Shown: piece after piece, positions 44,785 through 55,099 of the stretch
Layout: every line of letters starts with the position of its first letter
How positions within the stretch are numbered: position 1 is the first letter of the stretch
DNA from: Paralithodes platypus
Lineage: Eukaryota; Arthropoda; Malacostraca; Decapoda; Lithodidae
Assembly: GCA_032716605.1 (NCBI GenBank)
Contig: CM064502.1
Span: 34,840,932 to 34,904,931, forward strand
Direction of reading: 5' to 3'
Length of the DNA stretch: 64,000 nt
Made by a program: the position numbers and the translations under genes
The notes under the pieces: model-generated
What the model was told of the DNA's origin: nothing
The model's database searches: none
Seen by the model: only the letters and a program-made list of their open reading frames with translations

Positions 44785-44850
44785 CTATGCAGGCACATAC
44801 CCCATTGCTGGGGGTGACCGACTCGAGACAGAGGCAGGACAGAAACCTTT
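44785..44850 (-). repeat. LINE-D-like 3' tail fragment (reverse)
   Basis: GGCACATACCCCATTGCTGG ... GGTGACCGACTCGAGACAGA is a diverged reverse complement of the 'GAGTC-GGC-ACCCCCA' tail. It is also similar to 45600-45690 on the plus strand. Confidence 0.5.
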
Positions 44851-44979
44851 AAAGTTCCAATTATATAAGTCCGGGACCACTTAGGCCTATGCGTTTCCTT
44901 GCCCCCCTCTCTGTCATGTTGAGTAGGAGAACTTTAGAAGGGGAGGAGGATTCCTAGCCACCTGCCCCCAAATAATAAA

Positions 44980-45030
44980 ACACAAAATAATAATAACAAT
45001 AATAATAATACAATTAATAATAATAATAGT
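44980..45030. repeat. (AAT)n microsatellite
   Basis: Interrupted AAT/ATA trinucleotide repeat. Confidence 0.85.
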
Positions 45031-45164
45031 CATAACACAATAACCTTTGAGTGTGACATTAGCGAGTGAACAATAGTATGCTGGATCTGTGGCTAATCCT
45101 GCAGAACGGGTAAGTACCTGGAACTGAGAGTGTTCTGTTCTTCCTCATGTTATAGGAGAGGTTT

Positions 45165-45491
45165 CTAGTTTGTTCCCTAGACCTCCAATATCAAGCTTAT
45201 AATTACACTCCCTAGAACCCGTTTCAAATTAAATATGTATATTTTTCGGTAAAAAAATGTTCCGGCCAAAGGCCAGTTACTCTTAAATTACAGGCTCGCT
45301 ATCATTCGCCAGGAAAAAATAGATACCTAAATGGCACTAAAGGTCTTCTTAAAATTAACAGAAAGGGGCGAAATTTCTTAAAATCGCCAAGCTAATGGGG
45401 CGTTTGTCTTAAAATCTCAAAATAAATGGGGCTAAACATGAGGGAGAAAGGGGTCCCGAAATATATGCCTCAAATGAAAATCTCCCCTTAA
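45165..45491 (+). mobile_element. MITE family P4, copy h
   Basis: Carries GTTCCCTAGACCTCCAATAT, AAAAAAATGTTCCGGCCAAA, GGCTCGCTATCATTCGCC, TGAGGGAGAAAGGGGTCC and the terminal TCTCCCCTTAA. The left terminus is not clear. Confidence 0.7.
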
Positions 45492-45599
45492 ATGGTTACG
45501 GAAGAAAAACTAGTTTAGTATTTTTGCTCGTAAAAGATGGTGGATAGGTAAATGTGAACCGATTCTCCCAGTGTGTTTTTTTTTTTTTTTTTTTTACTT

Positions 45600-45690
45600 C
45601 ATTTGGTGTTTCCGTTCGAGCTTTGTCTCGAGGCGGCCACCCCCAGCTATAGGGTATGTGCCTAAGTATATCAATGCAGACATACACATC
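45600..45690 (+). repeat. LINE-D-like 3' tail fragment, after a poly-T run
   Basis: TCTCGAGGCGGCCACCCCCA followed by GGGTATGTGCCTAAGTATAT resembles the LINE-D tail. Preceded by T18 or so at 45576-45594. Confidence 0.45.
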
Positions 45691-45791
45691 TTCCACTCAA
45701 CACGTAAACCCCTTCCAGCACCGTGTGTCCAGACAATTTGACTCTAACGTACCTTCAACTTAACTCTTTTATTTAATTTTATTTATTTATG

Positions 45792-45842
45792 TATTTATTT
45801 ATTTATTATATATATATATATATATATTTTTTTTTTGGGGGG
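45792..45842. repeat. AT-rich simple repeat (TTTA, TA, poly-T, poly-G)
   Basis: TTTATTTATTTATTTATTA, then (TA)n, T10 and G8. Low complexity. Confidence 0.8.
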
Positions 45843-45982
45843 GCACTCGTTATAAGGAGCTTTTCCTTGTGTCTACTTCTTGCACATGAAAACAAAATAC
45901 AATAATATTACTAATAATATTAAGGTTGGGGCCCGGGTCCACGCTTGTCTGCAGTACTCATCTCTGGCTTTTACTGTAAGCC

Positions 45983-46065
45983 CGGATTCCAGAACGCCGA
46001 GGCTTGAGACCAAGTTGGGGTTGCAGACGGTGTTAATATTTTCGAAACCGAGGGTGATCGTTCTG
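45983..46065 (-). CDS. Weak candidate exon linking the host-gene exons
   Basis: On the minus strand one frame reads ECRTITLGFENINTVCNPNL then VSSLGVLESGLT, with two cysteines and mixed polarity. A possible acceptor (CAGGGAG|AGTGC) would start it in phase 1, and a possible donor (TTACA|GTAAAA) would end it in phase 0. These are the phases needed to connect 53676-53805 with 34989-35098. However, the acceptor has no pyrimidine tract and sits next to a MITE, and the donor is only fair. The frame stays open beyond the donor. Confidence 0.25.
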
Positions 46066-46087
46066 CACTCTCCCTGTTTTGCCTTCA

Positions 46088-46280
46088 AAGTTTGGCCAGT
46101 TTAGGAATGTTCGCCCTATTAGTACTGTGATTTTCAGACGGTTCGTCCCAATCTAGTGTTGAATATTTCCTGGCGAGCAATCACAAGCTTGCATATAGGA
46201 GAAAGCAAACTTTGGCTGGGACATTTTTCGGGAAATGTACAAATTCATGTTGAAGGCGGATTTGGTAGGGGTGGGTATTT
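46088..46280 (-). mobile_element. MITE family P4, copy i (reverse, degenerate)
   Basis: TTCGCCCTATTAGTACTGTG, TTTCCTGGCGAGCAATCAC, GGCTGGGACATTTTTCGG and TACAAATTCATGTTGAAGG match the P4 interior in reverse; both ends are eroded. Confidence 0.55.
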
Positions 46281-47461
46281 TATTTTTTTTTTTTTACTCG
46301 AAAATTGCTCGAAAACTGCAGATACCACTAAAAACTACCAACAATAAATAACAAATAATCACCAAAATAACCCCTCAAAACATGAGTTCATCTAGTAGAA
46401 GGAAACATGCTTACACTACTGAAATGTTTGTGGATATTCAGTAATGCAAGTATTGGTCGCTGAATCTGTAAATCTAAAATGGGTTAGGCTACTTAAGAAT
46501 GGGAGAGGGGTGGGATTTTTTTTTTTTTTTTTTTTTTTCCTAACAAATATCAGTTAGTGTTATGCCTGGTTCTAACATTCGGGCACCATTTGAGCTTGTG
46601 GTGGATAAACTACTCAGCTTGATACAGCCAGGTTACTGCATAATATCCTTGTTACCATATTTTATCTACCTAGACCTTTACTCCAGGTTCCTATTTACTG
46701 CTTAGTTAAACAATTTGGTAAATATCTAGTTTTACACCGAGGACGATTTTTACAAGTATATTATATGTTTTGTTCTTGTTTTTTATTTGTTTTTAGGTGT
46801 AATGGTATGAACCCCGTCGGAAATTGCAAACAAATCATTACATCAATCTTAAGACATCAACGAAACAAAAAATATTTGCACGCTCGTGACCACGTTCCCG
46901 GCTATTTTTACTGCCGTGGGATACATTAATAGGTTAAAGGGGGGCTTTGCCCACCACCCCCCTCCGTGACTTATTGTCATCATAATATATAATTATTACC
47001 AGCAGGGGGCAAATAACAGAGAACAAAAGCAAAAACAAATACGAGTCCGCGAGGAGCGTACAACATATATAAATATGGCGACCATACGCCCGGATACTAC
47101 ATCCTTCTCAATTTTTTGTTAGGGATTTATGGAGTATAATTATTATAATGAATTACCAACGGTTTGGACATATATGCCAATGAAGTACATGATATTACTA
47201 ATATATAAACCTAAATAATAGATCATAACTTCGACCGACCCGGTGTAAAACTAGAGTATTACCACCCATTCAGTGTTGGTGCCGTCCTTTAAACTGTATT
47301 TTCGGTACTATTAGACGATTTTATTCAGCTCAAACAGTGCTTCCAGCAATTAAAAGACTTCGAAATGTCTCACGTAACCCTTCTTACTACCACAGACCCT
47401 TCTTAAACTGATCAAAAGCGTCTAAATATAGCTAATATAACACATTAAAGACTTCGCTGGT
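46281..47461. other. No recognised gene; poly-T runs
   Basis: T-rich runs at about 46283-46298 and 46516-46539. A small G/C hairpin (GGGGGGCTTTGCCCACCACC at about 46940) is visible. Otherwise nothing is supported. Confidence 0.4.
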
Positions 47462-48072
47462 ACAGTAGGGGTTATAGTAAGGCAGTTAGGTAGACCAATT
47501 GTGCATTTCGTGATAAAAGTAGAATATTTGGCACACGCATTCAAATATTCAATATAATCAAAATTAGATCATAGGGTTACTTTACATTGGCTTTGGCAGC
47601 CCCCTTTCAATTACTTTCCATAAGAGTTCTTAAGCACTGTTTTTTCCCCCAAACTGCATACCATGGTAGAGATGTCAAACTAGTCTCAAATGACTCGTTT
47701 GGACATGGGTAACAACATACACTCAGACAATGTTTGGCTAATGTTGACCGTTTGACTTGTACTGGTCCCTGTAGTTCAACAAATTAGTGGCAAATGGCAA
47801 CATTACTTACCAATTTGTGGCATGATGATAAACTACAGCAAACTGTACTAATCAAACGGTCAACATTAGCTAAACATTGTCTAATGATATGTTGTTACCC
47901 ATGTCCAGACGAGTCATTCGAGACTAGTTTGACATATCTGCCATCGTACACAGTTTTGGGCAAATATCAGTGCTTAACCCGGGAGCTGCGGGGAGACTCT
48001 TAAGAGTTCCCCCGGCGCACTGCGGGGAGACTCTTAAGAGTCAGAGAAAAAAAAAATCAACTTTTGACATCG

Positions 48073-48107
<35 letters not shown>

Positions 48108-48772
48108 ATTTTTGTTTGGCCCCTGGGCCATGCAAAATCTCAGTCCTCTACCTCCCCTCCTTCCCCACTTTCCTCCTCTCCTTCAGTTATCACCTATTTT
48201 CCCTGTTATTCCCTTATTCTGAGGTATATTTTCGTGCTAACATTAGAAATCCGATTGGAGGGTGTGGTCATCACTGATAGCAAGCGAGTGCAAGAGAGAG
48301 AGAGAGAGTATCGATCGACTGTGTCTCAGAGGCCTTGGGGGAAATTGGCGGGAAAGCAGATTGCCTCACCCATACATTATACAACTCGCGGGCTATATCT
48401 CCGATTTTGACCATCCAAACGCTGTTTTCACTCGTTTTATTGTTGTTTCAGGTTAATACCTTTATAATCAACCCATAATAGGCGCATATGGATAAGTATT
48501 AATGCTATTAATGGCACAATGAATATTTTAGTGACGGAAACACCTCAAATACGTCAGCACAGGGGGACGTTTCCAATTACCCCCATGCGCACTTCAGAGG
48601 TTAAGAACTCTTATAGAAAGTAATTGAAAGGGGGCTGCCAAAGCCAATGTAGAGTAAACCTATGATGGCCCAATATCTAATTTTGATTATATTGACTATT
48701 TGATTGTGTGTGCCAAATTTGATACTTATATCACAAAATGCACAAATCCCACAAATTCTGCCACTAAGCCGC
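47462..48772. mobile_element. Foldback (long palindrome) element interrupted by a TTAA element
   Basis: Sequence 47462-47790 is largely the reverse complement of 47815-47973 plus 48605-48772. Matching blocks include GTGCATTTCGTGATA with TATCACAAAATGCAC; GGCTTTGGCAGCCCCCTTTC with GAAAGGGGGCTGCCAAAGCC; and CATGGGTAACAACAT with ATGTTGTTACCCATG. Removing 47974-48600 restores the palindrome. Ends resemble ACAGTAGGGGTTATAGTAAG / CACTAAGCCGCTACACTAG. Non-coding. Confidence 0.75.
47974..48604 (+). mobile_element. TTAA-bounded non-autonomous element, family P1, copy 1 (piggyBac-like)
   Basis: From TTAACCCGGGAGCTGCGGGG to CGCACTTCAGAGGTTAA. Imperfect 13-bp inverted ends (CCCGGGAGCTGCG / CCTCTGAAGTGCG) share 8 positions. 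Subterminal doubled GACTCTTAAGAG and a long poly-A (about 48074-48106) are present. The matching palindrome arm at 47623-47640 contains the unoccupied site (AAGAGTTCTTAAGCACTG), directly showing insertion at TTAA with duplication. Confidence 0.85.
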
Positions 48773-49035
48773 TACACTAGTAAGAAAGATGTTGGGTGAG
48801 AGTAAACTATCCATTCGTCTCCCCCTCCCTGATATTAAATGTGTAACTCTCCAACTATTGCACCGTAGGTCACGCTGTGTATATTAGTATATTGTATATT
48901 AAAAATCCACACATCTTATTCTAAAGAAATATTATATCATATTATCGCCAACCCACCAATTAACCTACAAATAAAGTAGACGTGCCGTTTTGCCCAAAAT
49001 CAAAACGGCATACCCAACTCTGCGATGGGTTACCA
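48773..49035. other. No recognised feature
   Basis: Short AT-rich stretch between the foldback element and the trinucleotide repeat. Confidence 0.5.
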
Positions 49036-49440
49036 TTATCACTACTAATACATCATCAATCACAATCACCATCATCACTACTACTGCCATCATCACTAAA
49101 ACTGCCACAATCATCACGACTACTGTCATCATCACCATTACTATGATCATCATCACTACTACAATTACAATCATCGCTACTACTCTCACCATCATCACTA
49201 CTACTGTCACCATTGTCACTACCATCTTAATCACTACTATCATCATTGATACTACAACTATCAACCATCATTACTACTATCATCACCACCATCTTACAAT
49301 CATCATTACTACTGTTAAACATCATCACTGCTACTATAACCATCACCATTACTAGTCACAAGTATTACCATCATGTATCTTACTGTCACCATCATCACTA
49401 CTACTGCCATCATCACCATTACTATGAACTTCATCATCAC
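49036..49440. repeat. Imperfect ATC/ACT trinucleotide repeat, left block
   Basis: Long run of ATC, ACT and CAT triplets (CATCATCACTACTACTGTCA pattern). Ser/Thr/Ile and Val/Met frames on both strands are repeat artefacts. Confidence 0.9.
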
Positions 49441-49849
49441 AAGGTGATGGGCTGGTCTATCAGAGTGAGAACTGAGCGATCTCTGCCATACCCATAGCTT
49501 ACTCTGACTGTTCCTTTTACTTATATATTTTCTAGATCTCAAGTGACGGCGTCTCTTGCGTGGATTGACCTCCTAATCTACCAAGATTGGAAGCCAAAGC
49601 GTCACATCTTTCCTTTGCCCCTCAACTTTCTCTTCATAATTGCTGAGGGGCACAGGGCCCTGGGTGGGGCTTTGGTTTCCCGGGCGTTTCCGCACCCTCC
49701 TCAGCTCCCCGCCGTGGAGTGGCTTCGGTCACCCAGGCTTTATTGTGGTCGGCGGGGAGGGTTTTGGGGGGGCGCTCGGTTGTGGCCTTGGCCTTGCTCG
49801 GGGCCTTGGGGCTGTTCGGCCAGGCAGTTTGGGGAAAAACAACAACAAC
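49441..49849. other. Segment between two blocks of the same trinucleotide repeat
   Basis: About 410 bp of more complex sequence. The right half (49650-49835) is GC-rich with GGGG runs and ends in (AAC)n. It may be an insertion that split the repeat; no inverted ends were recognised and no gene is supported. Confidence 0.4.
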
Positions 49850-50170
49850 AACAACTTCATCATCACAACTATTGTCATCACTACAACTTTCACCATCCTC
49901 ACTACTACTCACCATCATCACTAATACTCACACTCGTCACTACCATCATCACTACTGTCATTATTATCACTACAACTATCATCATTACTTGTCACCATCA
50001 TCACTACTATTATGACCATCATCACTACTACTAGTACTGTCGTCATCATATCTACTACTGTCATCATCATCACTACTGTCATCATCATCAATACAACTAC
50101 AACCATCATCACTACTATTATCACCATCAATAGTACTATCACCATCAATCCAAATATTACTACCATCACT
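49850..50170. repeat. Imperfect ATC/ACT trinucleotide repeat, right block
   Basis: Same triplet composition as 49036-49440. Confidence 0.9.
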
Positions 50171-50245
50171 TCTAATGCCAACTAAACTAACTTGACCTAG
50201 CAAATGCATAGCGAGATGTTTTCGTCCCCAGAACGAATGCGTTCT

Positions 50246-50278
50246 TAGTGTGTGAGCCCCTTCGGGGTTCACACACTA
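50246..50278. other. 15-bp perfect hairpin with TTCG loop
   Basis: TAGTGTGTGAGCCCC - TTCG - GGGGTTCACACACTA. One G-T pair; all else is Watson-Crick. The C(UUCG)G loop is an unusually stable RNA tetraloop. Isolated, with no poly-T after it. Confidence 0.8.
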
Positions 50279-50374
50279 AAAACGCCATCATTGCTGGGGG
50301 GGTGGGGGGGGAGGGGGTAAAACCATATTTGGGACATAAAATCATAACTATTGCATAAATTCAAACAAACTTTT

Positions 50375-50560
50375 TTGACTGACGTCCGCATTCACGCTAC
50401 AAATGTTCGTGTGAAATTTGGTGAAAATCCGTCCAACGGTCTAGGAGGAGTTTCGAGACAGACGGACAACGACAACGACGACGACGACGACAGACACTTT
50501 TTTCCAGTGGTACCCACTATATGGGGGGGGGGGGGGGGGGGCGATACCATGTGAATATCC
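50375..50560. repeat. Dispersed-repeat-like segment with (GAC)n and G19
   Basis: TGTGAAATTTGGTGAAAATC ... CCGTCCAACGGTCTAGGAGG, then CAGACGGACAACGACAACGA and a (GAC)n tract, then a G19 run near 50524-50542. I recognise the pattern as a common invertebrate dispersed repeat. On the minus strand, GGTAGTGTAATGGTTAAAGC (about 50583-50602) is tRNA A-box-like. Confidence 0.45.
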
Positions 50561-50900
50561 TAGGATATTCACACCAAGATTCAGCGCTTTAACCATTACA
50601 CTACCAAGACATTTAAAATTTGGTATACCTTTTCTTTAAAATCATATTCCTACATAAAGAGTAGCGAATGAATTACGATGCACGTTTTACTGACGATACT
50701 GTTGTTCTTGATGCTTTAATTTTATAGTAGCCCACTGGGCCTAAGCCCTTTAAAAGGCTAGTGTTAAATGACGATACTGGATAGGACATTCCTGGTATTG
50801 CTTATTATTGATAGTATGAATATAACTTAATCTAATGAAACCCAACAACTTTAAAATTAAGCCGAACTTTTGAGTAAGTGAATCAATAATACATATTTTG
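50561..50900. other. No recognised gene
   Basis: AT-rich, with the tRNA A-box-like fragment on the minus strand near its left edge. Nothing else seen. Confidence 0.4.
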
Positions 50901-51023
50901 AATATACACACCATGTGAGGAGAAGCAATTTATTGACAACGTTTCGCATATAACTTCATTGGCCTAATGAAACTATTATGCGTAACGTCAATAAAGTGCT
51001 CCTCCTCACATGGTGTATATATA
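50901..51023. repeat. Inverted repeat 1 with GAAAC core
   Basis: About 55-60-bp arms: AATATACACACCATGTGAGG ... and ... CCTCACATGGTGTATATATA. The arms carry GCGAAACGTTGTCAATAA (minus) and GCGTAACGTCAATAAA (plus). Such 'CTAATGA...GCGAAACGTTGTC' strings loosely resemble hammerhead ribozyme cores. Confidence 0.6.
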
Positions 51024-51380
51024 CATTCTGTCTACTTTTCAAAGTATATTTTTATCAAGAAATAGTTTACATTGGCTGTACATTCAGATGCCATAGTCTC
51101 TAGCCCACTCATACATATTCGTGGACTTCACCTATTTACAATTATAGAGGTAAATATCTGGCAACGAATTTATTAATATAGTTTTCTATCCATCAACTAC
51201 AAAATTGTAGATACTATTTATTGAAAAGCAAGGACTATCCAAAAACAATCCAGATAGTTATAATTGCATACAAAAATCATAGGGGGTCCTCAAATTGTTA
51301 TGAGTGGGTTAGAGACTATGGTATCCGAGTGTACATCGATAGATTCATATAACCATTATAGGAACATTCAACTCGCACAC

Positions 51381-51500
51381 TGAACAACAAATGTATTGTA
51401 AAGACACAACAGATTAGGCTTATCTTGAGTCCTCATCAAACCTGAAAATGACTCAAGAGGAACCGAAACTGTCGTGTCTTTACAATAACTATTTTGTTCA
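51381..51500. repeat. Inverted repeat 2 with GAAAC core
   Basis: About 55-60-bp arms: TATTGTAAAGACACAACAGA ... and ... AACTGTCGTGTCTTTACAAT. Right arm: CTGAAAATGACTCAAGAGG then ACCGAAACTGTCGTGTC; left arm, reverse complement: TGATGAGGACTCAAGATAAG. Independent sequence from inverted repeat 1 but the same layout. Confidence 0.6.
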
Positions 51501-51794
51501 TTATGATGCCTTAATTTTCCATTTTTGAATACACGCCATTGTGAATGTTTTCACTTATAACCATTTTAGATTTATTCAGGTTGGATCCTATTTAGCATAA
51601 TCTAAAGCCATAAATATTATCATTCGTATTGCAACATACTGTATATTACATACAATATTGCCAATTTTCTATACATGAATCTTTCTTCATTGTATTTTCT
51701 TTACTTTATATAAACTTATAACGGAGGTAATATACGACATAACTAATAGAGAAAACTTTAAACAATAGCAAGGACGACAGCCCTCCACCTTTTA

Positions 51795-52434
51795 AGGGTA
51801 CTTCACACAGTAAAGAATGAGAGCTAGAACCACTAGTAATAGCTGAAAATTCGGATTCCTGGGCCTATTCGCGGTGAAAATCTATACTCCAAGTGACTAG
51901 CGATATCCTAGTGATTCCTGGTACACTCCCAGTGACTCCAAACCAGTCCCGGACGATTGGCCCTGTCCGACAAAATGTTCACCGTGTTTAAGGTTCTCGC
52001 CGCGAATCGGACCACTCCCAGTGATTCCCAGTGATGCCCAGTGATTTCCCAGTGACTCCCAGTGAGTCCTGGTGATTCTGGTATGAACTGGAACTGAAAC
52101 CAAAAGCTGTCCGCGAATCAGATACGAAACACTGAGCATCACCAGGACTCACTGGGAGTCACTGGGGAATCACTGGGGATCACTGGAAATCAACTGGGAG
52201 TCACTGGGAATGGTCCGATTCATGGCTAGAACTTTAAACACGGTGAACATTTTGTCGGACAGGGCGAATCGGCCGCGAGTGGTTTGGAGTCACTGGGAGT
52301 CTAACAGGAATCACTAGGATATCGCTAGAGTCACTAGGAGTCATCGAATTTTCACCGCGAATAGGGCCAGGAATCCGAATTTTCAGCTACTCCTAGTGGT
52401 TCTAGCTCGCATTCGTGACTGTGTGAAGTACCCT
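51795..52434. mobile_element. Palindromic MITE with TTA target duplication (PIF/Harbinger-like)
   Basis: Ends AGGGTACTTCACACAGTAAA and its inverse CTGTGTGAAGTACCCT; TTA flanks both sides (51792-51794, 52435-52437), the 3-bp TWA duplication of PIF/Harbinger. The inverted arms extend inward about 300 bp (GCTGAAAATTCGGATTCCTG, CCGCGAATCGGACC, ACAAAATGTTCACCGTGTTT all recur inverted), so nearly the whole 640 bp is a palindrome. The centre carries repeated CCCAGTGAYT units. Confidence 0.8.
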
Positions 52435-53185
52435 TTAATAAATATATTATTCATATAAACCTGTAATACTTCTCACGTGAAAGTATAATTTACATAATAC
52501 AGGTAGTTAACTTTTCATGGTCAAACATTATAAACAGGCCTAGTATTAACCTGTGTAAGTACAATTTCCCACAAGACATTGTATTCACCCAGTGATTGTG
52601 TGTAGAGAAGGAAATTACGGTAGTTCAGGTAATTAAATAATGTGAACAATGTATGGTAACTGTTACAATACCCTACTTGTAGTCTACACGTTCTGCAACT
52701 CCCCTTACCTAACATAACGAGAATGGTGGATACGTGTTTGGCTTGGTTGTTTAGGGCCCGTTGTAGCCGCCGGTTAATAGTCTAGATGTTCTGCAACTCC
52801 CCTGACCTAACCTATAAGTGTTACCTATATTAGGTAATCTTATGAAATATTACAGAACTCGGTAACGAATGAAAAGAAGAAGGTGGGGATGATTAACTAT
52901 CCAATATTTAGACAATAGTTTAAATATATTTGTTTCTTAAAGTATAGTAAGCATTGATATTATGACCTTACGGTACATAATAATACAGACTTATCGTATT
53001 ATATTAATGTCTGTAATGATGTATGAATACAGTCATAATACTTAATGACGATATTAGAGGACTGTAGTTATAGTGTCCGTGGGTCGGTGGTGAGTGTGCA
53101 TGTGGCTTGGCACAGCTTGGGGGCCCCTTATATAGGGGCTCTTCACAATGGGGGCCATGCCTGGCATACTCGCATCTCATTCCAA
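52435..53185. other. No recognised gene; one 35-bp repeated segment
   Basis: TTCTGCAACTCCCCTTACCT (about 52690) recurs as TTCTGCAACTCCCCTGACCT (about 52790). Nothing else supported. Confidence 0.4.
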
Positions 53186-53510
53186 ACAAATCCCAGTGAT
53201 GCTCGGTGATTCCCAGTGACTCCTATCTAATTCCCAGTGATACCTATATTACTCCTATCGACTCGTATATTACAGTAAAAATTTAAATTTTCCAATTCTC
53301 AGTCACTCACACTTCATTCCTGATTTTATCCAGGTGATTCCCAGTGATTCCCAGTGACTCCCAGTGATTCGCAGGTACACTCCCAGTGGTTCCTACGGTG
53401 TTGTGAGTCCACGGGGAACTGCAGACATTCGTGGTGTATTCCCAGGAATCACCAGGAATCATTACTCCTAGTGATTCTAGCTTGCATTCCTGACTGTGTG
53501 ATGTACCCTT
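53186..53510. mobile_element. Partial, diverged copy of the palindromic MITE
   Basis: Repeated CCCAGTGATT/ACT units and the right end TCCTAGTGATTCTAGCTTGC ... ACTGTGTGATGTACCCTTTA match 51795-52434; the left terminus is missing. Confidence 0.65.
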
Positions 53511-53675
53511 TACTCTTTTACTTTGCTCTTTATTTCCTCTTTTCCTTTTAATTCAAAAGAGATTTCTCACCTTCCCAACCTGTCTATGTGTATACGAAAA
53601 AGAAACAATAGGACAATCTGACTGAAGACATTTCTAACATCATGATAAACACTGAGTGAAGACGCCTAAACTTAC

Positions 53676-53805
53676 CTGATGTGCCCTGAACTACTTTGTT
53701 CATCTTATTGAATCTGGAGCATTTCCTCATAGGCATGAACTTCTTGTGCTGGTTCTCGAGCCTACGCTGGGCACATCTCTTGAAGGTCACAGCCGTCTGG
53801 GGAAG
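53676..53805 (-). CDS. Host-gene exon 2 (candidate): Cys/Lys/Arg-rich secreted protein
   Basis: The minus strand has acceptor TATTTTGGCAG|CTTCC and consensus donor ACATCAG|GTAAGT around a 130-bp block. The open frame reads LPQTAVTFKRCAQRRLENQH, then KKFMPMRKCSRFNKMNKVVQ and GTS. It is very basic with two cysteines and mostly G/C-ending codons. It starts in phase 0, matching the end of the signal-peptide exon at 62442-62591 about 8.6 kb upstream on the same strand, and ends in phase 1. Together they would encode a secreted basic peptide or protein. No family recognised; a hormone, growth factor or matrix-binding protein are all possible. Confidence 0.6.
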
Positions 53806-54144
53806 CTGCCAAAATATGTGTTAGCTACTATAATCTGTTTCTTTTCAGCTGATAATAAACTGAATCCCTTAGCAGCTAATTTATAGATACTGAATGGAAA
53901 AATATGAAACTGCTATATCTCTGCATTATATTAAGACCAGTTTTATATGATTAACACCATTATTCACTACAAAATCTTCAAAATTAACTGATAAATCTTG
54001 ATGGGAACTTTGTAATTTACCGTCAGTTGAACAGAAACGGAGTATAGTTGAAGGTGAAAATAAAAGTTTGTTATATTCAGCCATACTATTTTACATTACT
54101 GTATAAATGCAATGAGAACATGATATCAGTAATGTTTGCTAAGC
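53806..54144. other. No recognised feature (probable intron)
   Basis: AT-rich sequence directly upstream (minus strand) of the candidate exon. No repeat recognised. Confidence 0.4.
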
Positions 54145-54365
54145 CTTTTAAGAGTTCTATCTATCTATCTATTGCCTGATGCCGGATCCCCGAAGGGGTG
54201 GCCACGAACGAATCGCCCCATGCACCTCTGTCTCCAGTCAGTCGATGCCCCTCCCCCCAACCAGCACCGCCTTCGTTCATATACTTCCTCACTCCATCCT
54301 TCCACCTCTCTTTCGGTCTACCTCTCCCTCTCTGTCCCTCCACCTCGCTCTCGGACAGAGTTAAG
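54145..54365 (-). pseudogene. LINE-E 3' end fragment with (CTAT)n tail
   Basis: The minus strand reads EGQRGRGRPKERWKDGVRKY, GAGWGEGHRLTGDRGAWGD and SFVATPSG, then a stop and a (TAGA)n tail. Same family as the 3' part of 61986-62345. Confidence 0.75.
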
Positions 54366-54499
54366 TCTCTTAAAATGCACCTTACTTTAAACAGTTACAT
54401 TTAAAATGAAGAGCAAGATTCCATAGGAAACCCAGAAGACACTGAAGCTGAAATAAACAATTCACATTCCCCAACAATCAATGGCACAGGCCCTTTGAA

Positions 54500-55014
54500 C
54501 TAGGATATTCATCAGGATCACAGATCAGTCTGTGGTCAAAGCCAGCTGCCTTGGTGGGTTCACCCAGCAGCCCAATACCTCTGCCCAGGAAGCTCCCAAT
54601 TCTATCCAGGACTTTGACTGGTCCACCCGGGACCCAACACCTTCACCAACTCTAAGTCGGACAAATACACACCGCGAGCTTGTTAATCCTTGTGGATCAC
54701 AGAACGGACTTGTGCGCAGAGGGCGGAGACACTGCCATGATTAGTCCAACACCTCTACCAGCAACCAGAGCGTAACTGGAACTTCAGACGAGGCACTTCG
54801 ATCCAGGGCTGGGCCTTATAAACCCCAGCTTATGCAGCAGGAGGGCAGAAGACCTGAGATTCCCTCCGACCTCAGAGCTGAGACTTCCCGTAAGCTCGGC
54901 TTCACCCTTCCAACTCAAAAGGACAGAAGGATTCCAGCTACTGACACCAGACTGGTGGATGGCATTGGCACTAATAGAGACAAAGCGAATAAAGTAGACA
55001 ATAGATTAAGCTAA
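54500..55014 (+). pseudogene. Unrecognised reading frame with one in-frame TAG
   Basis: One plus-strand frame is open from about 54500 to TAA 55014 except for a single TAG (54742-54744). It is hydrophilic and rich in Ser, Thr, Pro, Arg and Asp (DQSVVKASCLGGFTQQPNTS ... RPEIPSDLRAETSRKLGFT ... RLVDGIGTNRDKANKVDNRL). It lies directly 5' of LINE-C copy 4 on the same strand and could be a remnant of its ORF1. No domain or zinc knuckle is visible. A host exon cannot be ruled out. Confidence 0.35.
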
Positions 55015-55099
55015 CTTACTGTCACAGCCACTACTGGACTCAGTTATGCCTTCCAGCTGTCCTGAGGTTGAAGAGCTAAAATGATTTATAGCTAGCCAC

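Noticed and set aside
48074..48106. Long poly-A as a retroposon tail
   Set aside because: It is internal to the TTAA element and present at the same place in both copies, so it is part of the DNA element.
48965..50272. Several 60-160-codon frames on both strands
   Set aside because: Low-complexity products of the ATC/ACT trinucleotide repeat (His/Tyr/Thr on plus, Val/Met/Asp/Ser on minus).
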